This document shows, piece after piece, positions 1 to 13,950 of a stretch of 64,000 nt of DNA. This DNA comes from Solanum dulcamara (Eukaryota; Streptophyta; Magnoliopsida; Solanales; Solanaceae). The stretch lies in contig NC_077237.1 in assembly GCF_947179165.1 (NCBI RefSeq), forward strand, positions 88,264,341-88,328,340. Reading direction: 5' to 3'. The position numbers and the translations under genes were made by a program. The notes beneath the pieces were generated by a model. It was not told where the DNA came from. It was given only the letters and a program-made list of their open reading frames with translations, and made no database searches. Numbering within the stretch: position 1 is the stretch's first letter; each line of letters starts with the position of its first letter.

Positions 1-1719
1 ACGCTACTATGTAAGAATCCAAGAAAATTCAACCCGGACACCCGGCACCTAAAACATTCGTGGGCTAACACACACGAAAAACTAGCAAAATCGCCTAATT
101 CTTATTGCGTCGCCAATAAAGTGCTCCTAAACCCTTATAAAGCACCACAGGGGCTACTGGAGTCATTACCTAGGTCGTTAAGGACGATACTATGGACAAA
201 TACAAGAAAATTCGACCCAAACCCACTGCACCTAAACAATCCGTGGGCTAACACACACGAAAAATTGGCAAAATTGCCTAATTCCTATTGCGCCACCTAT
301 AAAATGCTCTTTAACCCCTCTAAAGCGCCACCGGGGCTACTAAAGTCATTCCCTAGGTCGTTACGGACGCTACTATTAAAGAATCCAAGAAAATTCAACC
401 CGGACACCCGGCACCTAAAACATCCATGGGCTAACACACACGAAAAACTGGCAAAATCGCCTAATTCTTATTGCGTCGCTAATAAAATGCTCCTAAACCC
501 CTCTAAAGTGCCGCCGAGGCTACTGGAGTCATTCTCTAGGTCGTCACGGACTCTACTATGGTAGAATCTAAGAAAATCCAACCCGAACTCTCGACACCTA
601 AAAAATCTGTGGGCTAACACACATGAAAAACTGGCAAAATCGCCTAATTTTTATTGCGTCGCAAATAAAATGCTCCTAGACCCTTATAAAGCACCATCAG
701 AGCTACTGAAGTCGTTCCCTAGGTCGTTACGGACGCTACTATGGAAGAATCCAAGAAAATTCGAACCTAACCCCCGGCACCTAAAAAATCTGTCGGCAAT
801 AAAATGCTCCTAGACCCCTCTAAAGTACCGCCTGGGCTACTGAGGTCATTCCCCAGGTCGTTACGGACGTTACTATGGAAGAATCCAAGAAACTTCGACC
901 CGGACCCTCGGTACCTAAAAAATCCATTGGTTAACACACTAAAAAAACTGGCAAAATCGCCTAATTTCTATTTCATTGCCAATAAAATGCTCCTAGATCC
1001 TTTTAAAGCGCCGTCGGGGCTACTAGAGTCGTTCCCTAGGCCGTTACAGACTCTACAATGAAAGAATCTAAGAATATTTGACCCGAACCCCTGGCACCTA
1101 AAAAATTTGTGTGCTAACACACACGAAAAACTGGCAAAATCATATAATCCCTATTGCGTCGCCAATAAAATGCTCTTAAACCCCTCTAAAGCGCAGCCAG
1201 GGCTACTGGAGTCGTTCCCTAGGTCGTTACGGAAGCTACTATGGAAGAATCAAAGAAAATTCTACCCGGACCCCCGGCACCTAAAAAATCTGTGGGCTAA
1301 CACACACAAAAATTAAGCCAAATCGCCTAATTTCTATTTCATGACCAATAAAATGCTCCTAGACTCTTCTAAAGCACCGTCGGAGCTACTAGAGTCATTT
1401 CCCAGGTCGTTACGGACGCTACTATTGAAGAATCCAAGAAAATTCAATTTGGACCCCCGACACCTAAAATATCCGTGGGCTAACACACACGAAAAATTGG
1501 CAAAATTGCCTAATTCCTATTGCATCGCCAATAAAATGCTCATGAATCCCTCTAAAGCGCCGCCGGGGCTACTGGAGTCGTTCCCTAGGTCGTTACGGAT
1601 GCTACTATGGAAGAATCCAAGAAAATTTTACCCGGACCCCCGACACATAAAAAATCCGTGGGCTAACACACACGAAAAACTGGCAAAATTGCCTAATTCC
1701 TATTGTATCACCAATAAAA

Positions 1720-1944
1720 TGCTCCTAAACCGCTCTAAAGCGCCACCAGGGCTATTGGAGTCGTTCCCTAGGTCGTTACGGATGCTACAATGGAAGAATC
1801 CAAGAAAATTTGACCCATTTCGGACGCTACTATAGAAGAATCCAAGAAAATTCGACCCGTACCTCTGGCACCTAAAAAATCCGTGGGCTAACACACACTA
1901 AAAACTGGCAAAATCGCCTAATTCCTATTGCGTCGCCAATAAAA
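1720..1944. repeat. 225-bp variant monomer (42-bp internal duplication), copy 1
   Basis: The distance between successive ATGCTCC landmarks here is 225 bp instead of 183. The extra 42 bp is a second copy of the segment running from TTACGGATGCTAC to AATTTGACCCA, so the monomer contains two consecutive GGAYGCTACWATRGAAGAAT stretches. Its left half has the marker AAACCGCTCTAAAGCG in place of the usual AAACCCCTCTAAAGCG. The same combination recurs at three other places in the window. Confidence 0.9.
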
Positions 1945-2675
1945 TACTCCTAAACCCCTCTAAAGCGCCGCCGGAGCTACTAAATTCCTTTCTTAGGTTG
2001 TTACGGACGCTAATATGGAAGAATATAAGAAAATTAAACCCGAACCCCGGTCACCTAAAAAATCAATGGGCTAACACACACGAAAAACTGGCAAAATCGC
2101 CTAATTCTTATTGCGTCGCCAATAAAATCCTCCTAAACCCCTCTAAAGCACCGCCGGGGCTACTAGAGTCGTTCCTTAGGTCGTTACGGACGCCAATATG
2201 GAAGAATCCAAGAAAATTCTACCAGGACCCCCGGGACCTAAAAAATCCGTGGGCTAACACACACGAAAAACAAGCAAAATCGCCTAATTCCTATTTCATT
2301 GCCAACAAAATGCTCCTAGACCCTTCTAACGCACTGTCGGAGCTACTAAAGTCATTCCTTAGGTCGTTACGGACTCTACTATTGAAGAATCCAAGAAAAT
2401 TCAATCTGGACCCCTGGCACCTAAAAAATCCGTGGGCTAACACACACGAAAAATTGGCAAAATTGCCTAATTCCTATTGCGTCGCCAATAAAATGCTCAT
2501 AAATCCCTATAAAGCGCCGTCGGGGCTACTGGAGTCGTTCCATAGGTCGTTACGGATAGTACTGTGGAAGAATCCAAGAAAATTCGACCCGGACCCCAGC
2601 ACCTAAAAAATTCATGGGCTAACACACACGAACAACTGGCAAAATCGCCTAATTCCTATTGCATCGCTAATAAAA

Positions 2676-2900
2676 TGCTGCTGAACCGCTCTAAAGCGCC
2701 ACCGGGGCTACTGGAGTCGTTCCCTAGGTCGTTATGGATGCTACAATGGAAGAATCAAAGAAAATTTGACCCATTACGGATGCTACTATGGAAGAATCCA
2801 AGAAAATTAGACTCGGACCCCCGACACCTAAAATATCAGTGGGCTAACACACACGAAAAACTGGAAAAATTGTCTAATTCCTATTGCGTAGCCAATAAAA
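2676..2900. repeat. 225-bp variant monomer, copy 2
   Basis: Landmark spacing is 225 bp. It has the same 42-bp internal duplication with the junction TTTGACCCATTACGG, and the same diagnostic CCGCTCTAAAGCG as copy 1, about 956 bp downstream of it. Shared breakpoint and shared marker imply common descent, not independent duplication. Confidence 0.9.
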
Positions 2901-5900
2901 TGCTCCTAAATCCCTCTAAAGAACCGCCGGGGCTACTAGAGTCCTGCTCTAGGTCGTTACAGACGCTACTATGAAAGAATCCAAGAAAATTCAATCCGGA
3001 CCCTCGGCACCTTAAAAATCTGTGGGCTAAAACATACGAAAAACTGGCAAAATCACCTAATTCCTATTACGTCGCCAATAAAATGCTCCTAAACCCTTCT
3101 AAAGCGCCGTCGGGGCTACTGGAGTCATTTCCTAGGTCGTTACGGACGCTACTATGGAAGAATCTAAGAAAATTTGACCCGGACCCCCGGCATCTAAAAA
3201 CTCCGTGGGCTAACACACACGAAAAAATTGCAAAATCGCCTAATTCCTATTTTATTGCTAATAAAATGCTCCTAAACCCCTATAAAGCACCTCCAGGGCT
3301 ATTAGATTCTTTCTCCAGTTCATTACGGACGCTACTATAGAAGAATCCAAGAAAATTTGGCCTGGACCCTCGGCACCTAAAAAATCTGTGGGCTAACATA
3401 CACGAAAAACTGGCAAAATCGCCTAATTCCTATTGTATCGCTAATAAAATACTCCTAAACCCCTCTAAAGCATCTCCGGGGCTACTGCAGTTGTTCTTCA
3501 GGTTATTACGGATGGTACTATGGAAGATTCCCAGAAGATATGGCCTGGACCACCGGCATCTAAAAAATCTGTGGGCTAACACACACGAAAAACTGGCAAA
3601 ATTGCTTAATTCCTATTGCATCGCCAATAAAATGCTCATAAACACCTATAAAGCACTGTCGGGGCTACATGAGTCATTCCCTAGGTCTTTACGGGTGCTA
3701 CTATGGAAGATTCTAAGAAAATGCGACCCGAATCCCCGGTACCTAAAAATCCATGGGATAACACAGATGAAAAAGAAGAAAAATTGCCTAATTCCTATTG
3801 CGTCGCCAATAAAATGCTCCTTAACCCCTCTAAAGCGTCGTTGGGGCTACTGAAGTCGTTCCCTAGGTCGTTACGGACGCTACTATGGAAGAATCCAAGA
3901 AATTTTGACCCGGACCCCCGACACCTAAAAAATCCATCTGCTAAACACACGAAAAATAGGCAAAATTGTCAAATTCCTATTGCGTAGCTAATAACATGCT
4001 CCTAAACCCCTCTAAAGCACCGTCGGGGCTACTTGAGTCATTCCTTAGGTCGTTACGGATGTTAGAATGGAAGAATCCAAGAAAATTCAACTCAGACCCC
4101 CGACACCTAAAAAATCTGTGGGCTAACACACACGAAGAACTGGCAAACTTGCCAAATTCTTATTGCGTAGCCAATAAAATGCTTCTAAACCCCTCTAAAG
4201 CGTCGCCGGGGATACTGGAGTCGTTCACTAGGTCGTTACGGATGCTACAATGGAAGAATCTAAGAAAATTCAACCCGAACCCCCGTTACCTAAAAAATCT
4301 GTGGGCTAAGACACGAAAAACTGGCAAACTCGCTTAATTTCTATTGTGTCGTCAATAAAATGCTCTTAAACCCCTCTAAAGCACCGCCGGGGCTACTGGA
4401 ATCGTTACCTAGGTCATTATGGACGCTACTTTGGAAGAATCCAAGAAAATTCGACCCGGACCCCTGGCACCTAAAATATTCGTGGGCTAACACACACGAA
4501 AAACTTTCGAAATCGCCTAATTCCTATTGCATCGCCAATAAAATGGTCCTAGACCCTTCTAAAGCACCGTCGGGGCTACTAGAGTCATTCCCAAGTCGTT
4601 ACGGATGTTACTATGGAAGAATCCAAGAAAATTCAATCTGGACCCCCAGCACCTAAAAAATTCGTGGGCTAACACACACGAAAAACTGGCAAAATCGCTT
4701 GATTCCTATTGCGTTGCCAATAAAATGCTCCTAAAACCTTCTAAAGCACCGTCGGGGCTACTGAGGTTGTTCCCTAGGTCGTTACGGATGCTACTATGGA
4801 AGAATCTAAGACAATTTGACTCGAACCCCGGCACCTAAAAAATCTGTGGGCTAACACACACGAAAAATTGGCAAAATTGCCTAATTCCTATTGCGTCGCT
4901 AATAAAATGCTCCAAAACCCCTCTAAAGTGCTGACGGGGCTACTGGAGTCGTTCCCTAGGTCGTTACGGATGCTACTATGGAAGAATCCAAGAGAATTCA
5001 ACCCGGACCCCCGGCACCTAAAAAATCTATGGGTTAACACACACGAAAAACTGGCAAAATCGCCTAATTCCTATTGCGTCGCCAATAAAATACGCCTAAA
5101 CCCCTCTAAAGTGCTACCGGGGCTACTGGAGTCATTTCCTAGGTCGTTACGGATGCTACAATGGAAGAATCCAGGAGAATTCAAACCGGATATCCGGCAC
5201 CTAAAACATTCGTGGGCTAACACACACAAAAAACTAGCAAAATCGCTTAATTCCTATTGCGTTGCTAATAAAATTCGCCTAGACCCCTCTAAAGCACCTC
5301 CGGGGCTACTGGAGTCATTCCCCATGATATTACGGATGCTACTATAAAAGAATCCAAGAAAATTCGACCCGGACCCCCGACATCTAAAAAATCTATGGAC
5401 TAACAAATACGAAAAACTAGCAAAATCGCCTAATTTTTATTTCATTGCCAATAAAATACTTTTAGACCCCTCTAAAGCGCCGCTAGGGCTCTTGGAGTCA
5501 TTTTCTAGGTCGTTACGGATGTTATTATGGAAGATTCCAAGAAATTTCAACCCGGACCCCCGGCACCCAAAAAATCCATGGGCTAACACACACGAAAAAC
5601 TGGCAAAATCGCCTAATTCCTAATGCATTGCCAATAAAATGCTCCTAAACCCCTCTAATGCACCGCCGGGGCTATTGGAGTTGTTCTCTAGGTCGTTACG
5701 GATGCTACTATGGGAGAATCCAAGAAAATACGACCCGAACCCCCGGCACCTAAAAAATCTGTGGGTTAACATACATGAAAAACTTTCAAAATGGACAAAT
5801 TCCTAATTCATTGCCAATAAAATGCTCCTTCACCCCTCTAAAGCGCCGCTAGGGCTATTGGAGTCGTTTCTTAGGTCGTTACGGACGCTACCATGGGAGA

Positions 5901-8900
5901 ATCCAAGATAATTCGACCCAAACCCCCGGCACATAAAAAATCCGTCGGCTAACACACACGAAAAACTGACAAAATGTCCTAATTTCTATTGCGTTGCCAA
6001 TAAAATACTCCTAAACCCCTCTAAAGTACCACTGGAGCTACTGGAGTCATTCGTTAGGTTGTTACGGACATTAATATGGAAGAATCTATGAAAATTCGAC
6101 CTGGACCCCCGACACCTAAAAATTCCGTAGGTTAACACACACAAAAAACTGGTAAAATGGCCTAATTCCTATTTCATTGCCAATAAAATGCTGCTAGTCC
6201 CCTCTAAAGTGCCTCTGGGCTACTGCAGTCGTTTCTCAGGTCGTTATGGATGCTACTATAGAAGAATCCAAGAAAATTTGACCCGAACCCCTGGCACCTA
6301 AAAAATCTGTGCGGTAACACATACAAAAAACTGGCAAAATCGCCTAATTATTATTGAATCGCCAATAAAATGCTCCTAAACCCCTCTAAAGCGCTGACGG
6401 GGCTACTGGAGTCGTTCCCCAGGTCGTTATGGATGCTACTATGGAGGATCCAAGAAAATTCAACCTGGACCCCCGGTACCTAAAAAATCTTTGGTCTAAC
6501 ACATACGAAAATCTGGCAAAATTGCCTAATTCATATTACGTCGCCAATAAAATGCTCCTAAACCCTTCTAAAGCATCGCCGGGGCAACTTGAGTCGTTTC
6601 TTAGATCATTACGGACACAACTATGCAAGGATCCAAGAAAATTTGACCTAGACCCCCGACACCTAAAAAATCTTTGTGCTAACACACATTAAAAACTGGA
6701 AAGATCGCCTAATTCCTATTGTGTCGCAAATAAAATGCTTCTAGAACCCTCTAAAGTGCCTCCGACGCTATTGGAGTCATTCCCTAGGTCATTATGGAGG
6801 CTACTATGGAAGAATCCAAGAAAATTCGACCCGGACCCCGGCACCTAAAAAATCTATGGGCTAACACACACGAAAAATTGGCAAAATTGCCTAATTCTTA
6901 TTGCGTCGCTAATAAAATGCTCCTAGAACCCTCTAAAGCACCTCCGGGGCTACTGAAGTCGTTCCCTAGGTCGTTACAGACTCTACAATGGAAGAATCCA
7001 AGAAAATTTGACCCGGACCCCCGGCACCTAAAATATTAGTGGGTTAACACATACGAAAAATTGGCAAAATCGCCTAATTCCTGTTGCATCACTAATAAAA
7101 TACTCCTAAATCCCTCTAAAGCATCGCCGGGGCTACTTGAGTAGTTCCCTAGGTCGTTATAGACGTTAAAATGGAAGAATACAAGAAAATTCAACCCGGA
7201 CCCCCGGTACCTAAAAAATCCGTGGGCTAACACACATGAAAAACTGACAAAATCGCCTAATTTCTATTGCGTCGCCAATAAAATGCTCCTAAACCCCTCT
7301 AAAGCGCCTACGGGGCTACTGGAGTCATTCCCTAGGACATTACGGATGCTACTATGGAAGAATTCAAGAAAATTCGACCCGGACCCCCGGCACCTAAAAA
7401 ATCTGTGGGCTAACACACACGAAAAACTGGCAAAATCGCCTAATTCCTATTGTGTCTCCAATAAAATACTCCTAGACCCCTCAAAAGCGCCTCCGGGGCT
7501 ACTACAGTCACTCCCCAGGTCGTTACAGATGCTACTATTTAAGAATCCAAGAAAATTCGACCCGGACCCTCGGCACCTAAAAAATCTGTGGGCTAACACA
7601 CATGAAAAATGGCAAAATCGCCTAATTCCTATTGCGTCGCCAATAAAATGCTCTCAAATCCCTCTAAAGTGTCGCCGGGGCTAATGAGGTTGTTCCCAGG
7701 TCGTTACGGACGCTACTATGTAAGAATACAAGAAAATTCGACTCGAACCCCCGGCACCAAAAAAATCCATGGGCTAACACACACGAAAAATTTCAAAATC
7801 GCCTAATTCCTATTGCGTCGCCACTAAAATGCTCCTAAACCCTTCTAAAGTGCCGACAGGGCTAATGAGGTCGTTCCCAGGTCGTTATGGACGCTAATAT
7901 GAAAGAATCCAAGAAAATTCGACCCGGACCCCCGGCACCTAAAAAATCCATAGGCTAACATGCACGAAAAACTAGCAAAATCACCTAATTCCACTTGCAT
8001 CGCTAATAAAATGCTCCTAAATCCCTCTAAAGCCCCGCCGAGGCTACTGGAGTCATTTCCTAGGTCGTTACGGACGTTAAAATGGAAGAATACAAGAAAA
8101 TTCGACCCATACCCCTGGCACCTAAAAAATCTGTGGGCTAACACACACGAAAAACTGGCAAAATGGCCTAATTCCTATTTCATTGCCAATAAAATGCTCC
8201 TAGTCCCCTCTAAAGCGCCTCTGGGGCTACTGGAGTCGTTCCCAGGTCGTTACGGATGCTACTATAGAAGAATCCAAGAAAATTCGACTCGGACCCCTTG
8301 CACCTAAAAAATCCATGGGGTAACTCACATGAAAAACTAGCAAAATCGCCTAAGAAAAACTGGAAAAACAGCCGGGACTACTAGGGTCGTTCCCATGGTC
8401 GTTACGGATGCTACTATGGAAGGATCCAAGAATATTCAACCAGGACCCCGGCACCTAAAAAATGTTTGGGATAACACACACGAAAAACTGACAAAATTGC
8501 CTAATTCCTATTGCGTCGCCAATAAAATGCTCCTAAACCCCTCTAAAGCGTCGTTGGGGCTACTGGAGTCATTCCATAGGTCATTACGGATGCTACTATT
8601 GAAGATTCCAATAAAATTCAACCTGGACCCCCGGCACCTAAAAAATCTTTCTGTTAACACACATGAAAAACTGGCAAAATTGCCTAATTTCTATTACTTC
8701 GCTAATAAAATTCTCCTAAACCCCTCTAACGTGCCTCCGGGGATACTGGAGTCGTTCCCTAGGTTGTTACGGATGCTACTATGGAAGAATCCAAGAAAAT
8801 TCTATCCGGACCCCCGACACCTAAAAAATCCGTAGGCTAACACATACGAAAAACTGGCAAAATCGCCTAATTCCTATTTCATTTCCAATAAAATGCTCCA

Positions 8901-11387
8901 AACCCCTCTAAAGCGCCACCGGGGCTGCTGCATTCATTCCCTAGGTCGTTACGGATGCTACTATTAAAGAATCCCATGGGCTAATACACACGAAAAACTA
9001 GCAAAATGACCTAATTACTATTTCATTGCTTAAACAATTCTCCTAGTCCCCTCCAAAGCGCCTTTGGGGCTACTGGAGTCATTCCCCAGGTCGTTAATGA
9101 TGTTACTATAAAAAATCCAAGACAATTCGACCCAGACCCTCGGCACCTAAAAAATCTGTTGGTAACACACACTAAAAACTGGCAAAATCGCCAATAAAAT
9201 GCTCCTAAACCCCTCTAATGCGCCGTCAGGCTACTGGAGTCGTTCCCTAGGTCGTTACGGACGCTACTATGGATGAATCCAAAAATAGGCGACCCGAACC
9301 CCCTACTCCTAAAAAATCTGTGGGCTAACACACACGAAAAACTGGCAAAATCGCCTAATTCCTATTTCATTGTACATAAAATGCTCCTAGACCCCTCTAA
9401 AGCGCCGCCAGGCTACTGGGGTCATTCCCTAGGTCGTTACAGACACTACTATGGGAGAATCCAAGAAAATTCGACCCATACCCCCGTCACCTCAAAAATC
9501 TATGGGCTAACACACACGAAAAACTGGCAAAATTGCCTAATTCCTATTGCGTTGCAAATAAAATGCTCCTAAACCCCTCTAAAGAGCCGCTGGGGCTATT
9601 GGAGTCGTTTCCTAGGTCGTTACAGAGGCTACTATGGTAGAATCAAAGAAAATTCGACCCAGACCCCCGGCACCTAAAAAATCTTTTGGGTAACACACAC
9701 GAAAATAGGCAAAATGGCCCAATTCCTATTTCATTGCCAATAAAATACTTCTAGTCCCCTCCAAAGCGCCTCTGGGGCTACTGGAGTCGTTCCCCCAGTC
9801 ATTACGGATGCTAGTATAGAAGAATCTAAGAAAATTCGACCCGGACGCCCGACACCTAAAAAATCCGGGGGGTAACACACACGAAAAACTGACAAAATCG
9901 CCTAATTATTATTGAATCGCCAATAAAATGCTCCTAAACCTCTCTAAAGCACCGCCGAGGCTACTAGAGTCATTCCCCAAGTCGTTACAGATGCTACTAT
10001 GGAAGGATCCAAGAAAATTCAATGCGGACCCCCGGCACCTAAAAAATCTTTGGGCTAAACACACAAAAATCTGGCCAAATTGCCTAATTCGTATTGCGTC
10101 GCCTATAAAATGCTCCTAAACCCTTCTAAAGCACCGCTGGGGCTAGTGGAGTCGTTTTCTAGATCATTACGGACACTACAATGGAAGGATCCAAGAAAAT
10201 TTGACCCAGACCCCCGGCACCTAAAAAGTCTTTGGGCTAACACATACTAAAAACTAGCAAAATCGCCTAATTCCTATTGCGTCGCCAATAAAATGCTCCT
10301 AGAACCCTCTAAAGTGCCTCTGGGGATGATGGAGTCATTCCCTAGGTCGTTACGAATGCTACTATGGAAGAATCCAAGAAAATTTGACCCGGACCCTCAG
10401 CACCTAAAATATCCGTGGGCTAACACACACGAAAAACTGACAAAATTGCCTAATTGTTATTGCGTCGCCCATAAAATGCTCCTATAACCCTCTAAAGCAC
10501 CTCTGGGCTGCTGAGGTCATTCCCTAGGTCATTACGGATGCTACGATAGAAGAATCCGAGAAAATTCAACCCGGAACCCGGCACCTAAAGTATTCGTGGG
10601 TCAACACACATGAAAAACTGGCAAAATCGTCAAATTCCTGTTGCGTCGCTAATAAAATGCTACTAAACCCTTCTAAAGCGCCGTCGGGGCTACCAGAGTC
10701 GTTCCTTAGGTCGTTATGGATGTTAAAATGGAAGAATCCAAGAAAATTCGACCCAGACCCCCGACACCTAAAAAATCCACGGGCTAACACACACGAAATA
10801 CTGGCAAAATCGTCTAATTTCTATTGCGTCGCCAATAAAATACTCCTAAACCCCTCTAAAGCGCCTCTGGGGCTACTGGAGTCGTTCCACAGGTCGTTAA
10901 GGATGCTACTATGGAAGGATCCAAGAAACTTCAACCCGGACCCCCGACACCTAAAAACTCTTTGGGCTAACACACACGAAAATCTAGCAAAATTGCCTAA
11001 TTCGTATTGCGTCGCCAATAAAATGCTCCTAAACCCTTCTAAAGCACCGCCGGGGCTACTGGAGTCGTTCCCTAGATCATTACGGACACTACTATGGAAG
11101 ATTCCAAGAAAATTCAACCAGGACCACCGGCACCTAAAAAATCCGTGGGCTAACATACACGAAAAACTGGCAAAATTGCCTCATTCCTATTGCGTCGCCA
11201 ATAAAATGCTCCTAAACCCTTCTAAAGCACCGCCGAGGCTATTGAGGTTGTTCCCTAGGTCGTTATGGATGCTACTATGGAATAATACAAGAAAATTCAA
11301 CCCGAACCCTCGGTACCTAAAAAATCCGTGGGCTAACACACACGAAAACTGGCAAAATCGACTAATTCCTATTGCGTCGCCAATAAA

Positions 11388-13950
11388 ATGCTCCTAAACC
11401 CCTCTAAAGTGCCACTGGGGCTACTGGAGTCATTTCCTAGGTCGTTACGGATGCTACTATGGAAGAATCCAAGAGAATTCAACCCGGACCCCCGACACCT
11501 AAAAAATTTGTGGGTTAACACACACGAAAAACTGGCAAAATTGCCTAATTCATATTGCGTCGCCAATAAAATGCGCCTAAACCCCTCTAAAGCACAATCG
11601 GGGCTACTGGAGTCGTTCCCTAGGTCGTTACGGACGCTACAATGGAAGAATCCAAGAGAATTCAACCCAGACCCCCGGCACCTAAAACATCCGTGGGCTA
11701 ACTAGCACGAAAAACTTGCAAAACGCCTAATTCCCATTGCGTTGCTAATAAAATGCGCCTAGACCGCTCTAAAGCACCGTTGGGACTACTGAAGTCGTTT
11801 CCTAGGTCGTTACGGACATTTTATGAAAAAATCCAACAAAACTTGACCCGCACCCCCAGCACTTAAAAAATCTGTGGGCTAACACACACAAAAAATTGGA
11901 AAAATTGCCTAATTCCTATTGCATTGCACATAAAATGCTCCTAAACCCCTCTACAGCGCCACAAGGGCTATTGGAGTCATTCCCTAGGTCGTTATAAAAA
12001 TTATTATGGAAGATTCCAAGAAAATTCAACCCGGATCCCCGGCACCTAAAAAATCCGTGGGCTAACACACACAACAAACTGACAAAATCGCCTAATTCCT
12101 ATTGCATTACCAATAAAATGCTCTTAAACCCCTCTAATGCGCCGTCGGGGCTATTAGAGTCGTTCCCTAGGTCGTTACGGATTCTACTATGGGAGAATCC
12201 AAGAAAATTCGACCAGGACCCCCGACAACTAAAAAATATGTGGGCTAACACACACGAAAAACTTGCAAAATCGACAAATTTCTAATTCATTGCCAATAAA
12301 ATGCTCCTAGAACCTTCTTAAGCGCCACTGGGGCTACTGGAGTCGTTTCCTAGGTCGTTACAGATGCTACTATGGGATAATCCAGGAAAATTCGACCCAG
12401 AACCCCGGCACCTAAAAAATCCGTGGGCTAACACACACGAAAAACTGGCAAAATGGCATAATTCCTATTGTGTTGCAAATAAAATGCTCCTAAACCCCTC
12501 TAAAGCACCGCTGGGGCTATTAGAGTTGTTTCCTAGGTCGTTACGGATGATACTCTGGGAGAGTCCAAGAAAATTCGACCCAGACCCCCGGCACCTAAAA
12601 AATCCGTGGGCTAACACACACGAAAAACTAGCAAAATGGCCTAATTCCTATTTCATTGCCAATAAAATACTCCTAGTACCCTCCAAAGCACCTCTGGGGC
12701 TACTGGAGTCGTTCCCCAGGTCGTTACGGATGCTACTATAGAAGAATCCAAGAAAATTCAACCCAGACCCCCGTCACCTAAAAAATCCATTGGTAACACA
12801 CACTAAAAACTGGCAAAATCGCCTAATTATTATTGAATCGCCAATAAAATGCTCCTAAACCCTTTTAGAGCGCCGCAAGGCTACTGGAGTCGTTCCCTAG
12901 GTCGTTACGGACGCTAGTATGGATGAATCCAAGATAATTCGACCCGAACCCCCTACACCTAAAAAATCCATGGGCTAACACACACGAAAAACTAGCAAAA
13001 TCGCCTAATTCCTATTTCATTGCACATAAAATGCTCCTAGACCCCTCTAAAGCGCCGCCAGGGCTACTGGAGTCATTCCCTAGGTCGTTACGGAAGCTAG
13101 TACGGAAGAATCCAAGAAAATTAAACCCAGACCCCCGGCACCTAAAGAATCCGTAGGCTAATACACACGAAAAACTGGCAAAATCGCCTGATTCCTATTG
13201 CGTCGCCAATAAAATACTCCTAAACCCTTCTAAAGCACTGCCGGGTCTACTAGAGTCATTCCCTAGGTCGTTACGGATGTTACTATTGAATAATCCAAGA
13301 AAATTCGACCAGGACCCCCGGCACCTAAAAAATCCGTGGGCTAACATACACGAAAAACTGGGAAAATTGCCTCATTCCTATTGCGTCGCAAATAAAATGC
13401 TCCTAAACCCTTCTAAAGCGCCGTCAAGGCTACTGAGGTTGTTCCCTAGGTCGTTACGGATGCTACAATGGAAGAATCCAAGAAAATTCGACCCGAACCC
13501 CCGGTACCTAAAAAATTCGTAGGCTAAAACACACGAAAAACTGGCAAAATCGACTAATTCCTATTGCATTGCCAATAAAATGCTCCTAAACCCCTATAAA
13601 GCGCCGCCGGGGCTACTGCAGTCATTTCCTAGGTCGTTACGGATGCTACTATGGAAGAATCCAAGAGAATTCAACCCTGACCCCCGGCACCTAAAAAATC
13701 TGTGTGTTAGCACACACGAAAAACTGGCAAAATTGTCTAATTCCTATTGAGTCGCCAATAAAATGCGCCTAAACCCCTCTAAAGCATCGTCGGGGCTACT
13801 GGAGTCGTTTACTAGGTCGTTACGGACGTTATTATGAAAGAATCCAAGAAAATTCAACTCGGACCCCCGGCACCTAAAAAATCTGTGGGCTAACACACAC
13901 AAAAAACTGGCAAAATCGACTAATTCCTATTGCGTCGCCAATAAAATGCT
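11388..13950. repeat. Satellite segment with 12-monomer periodicity
   Basis: The monomer pair with AAGAGAATTC followed by the variant AAAATGCGCCTAAAC starts near 11,388 and recurs near 13,579, about 2,191 bp (12 monomers) further on. It occurs again near 13,946, 17,418 and 21,437. Between these lie other recognisable variants in a repeated order: the TCTAATGCGCC monomer, the TAATTCCTAATTCATTGCC monomer and the CTAGTCCCCTC monomer. This is higher-order structure, diverged enough that copies align only by diagnostic variants. Confidence 0.7.
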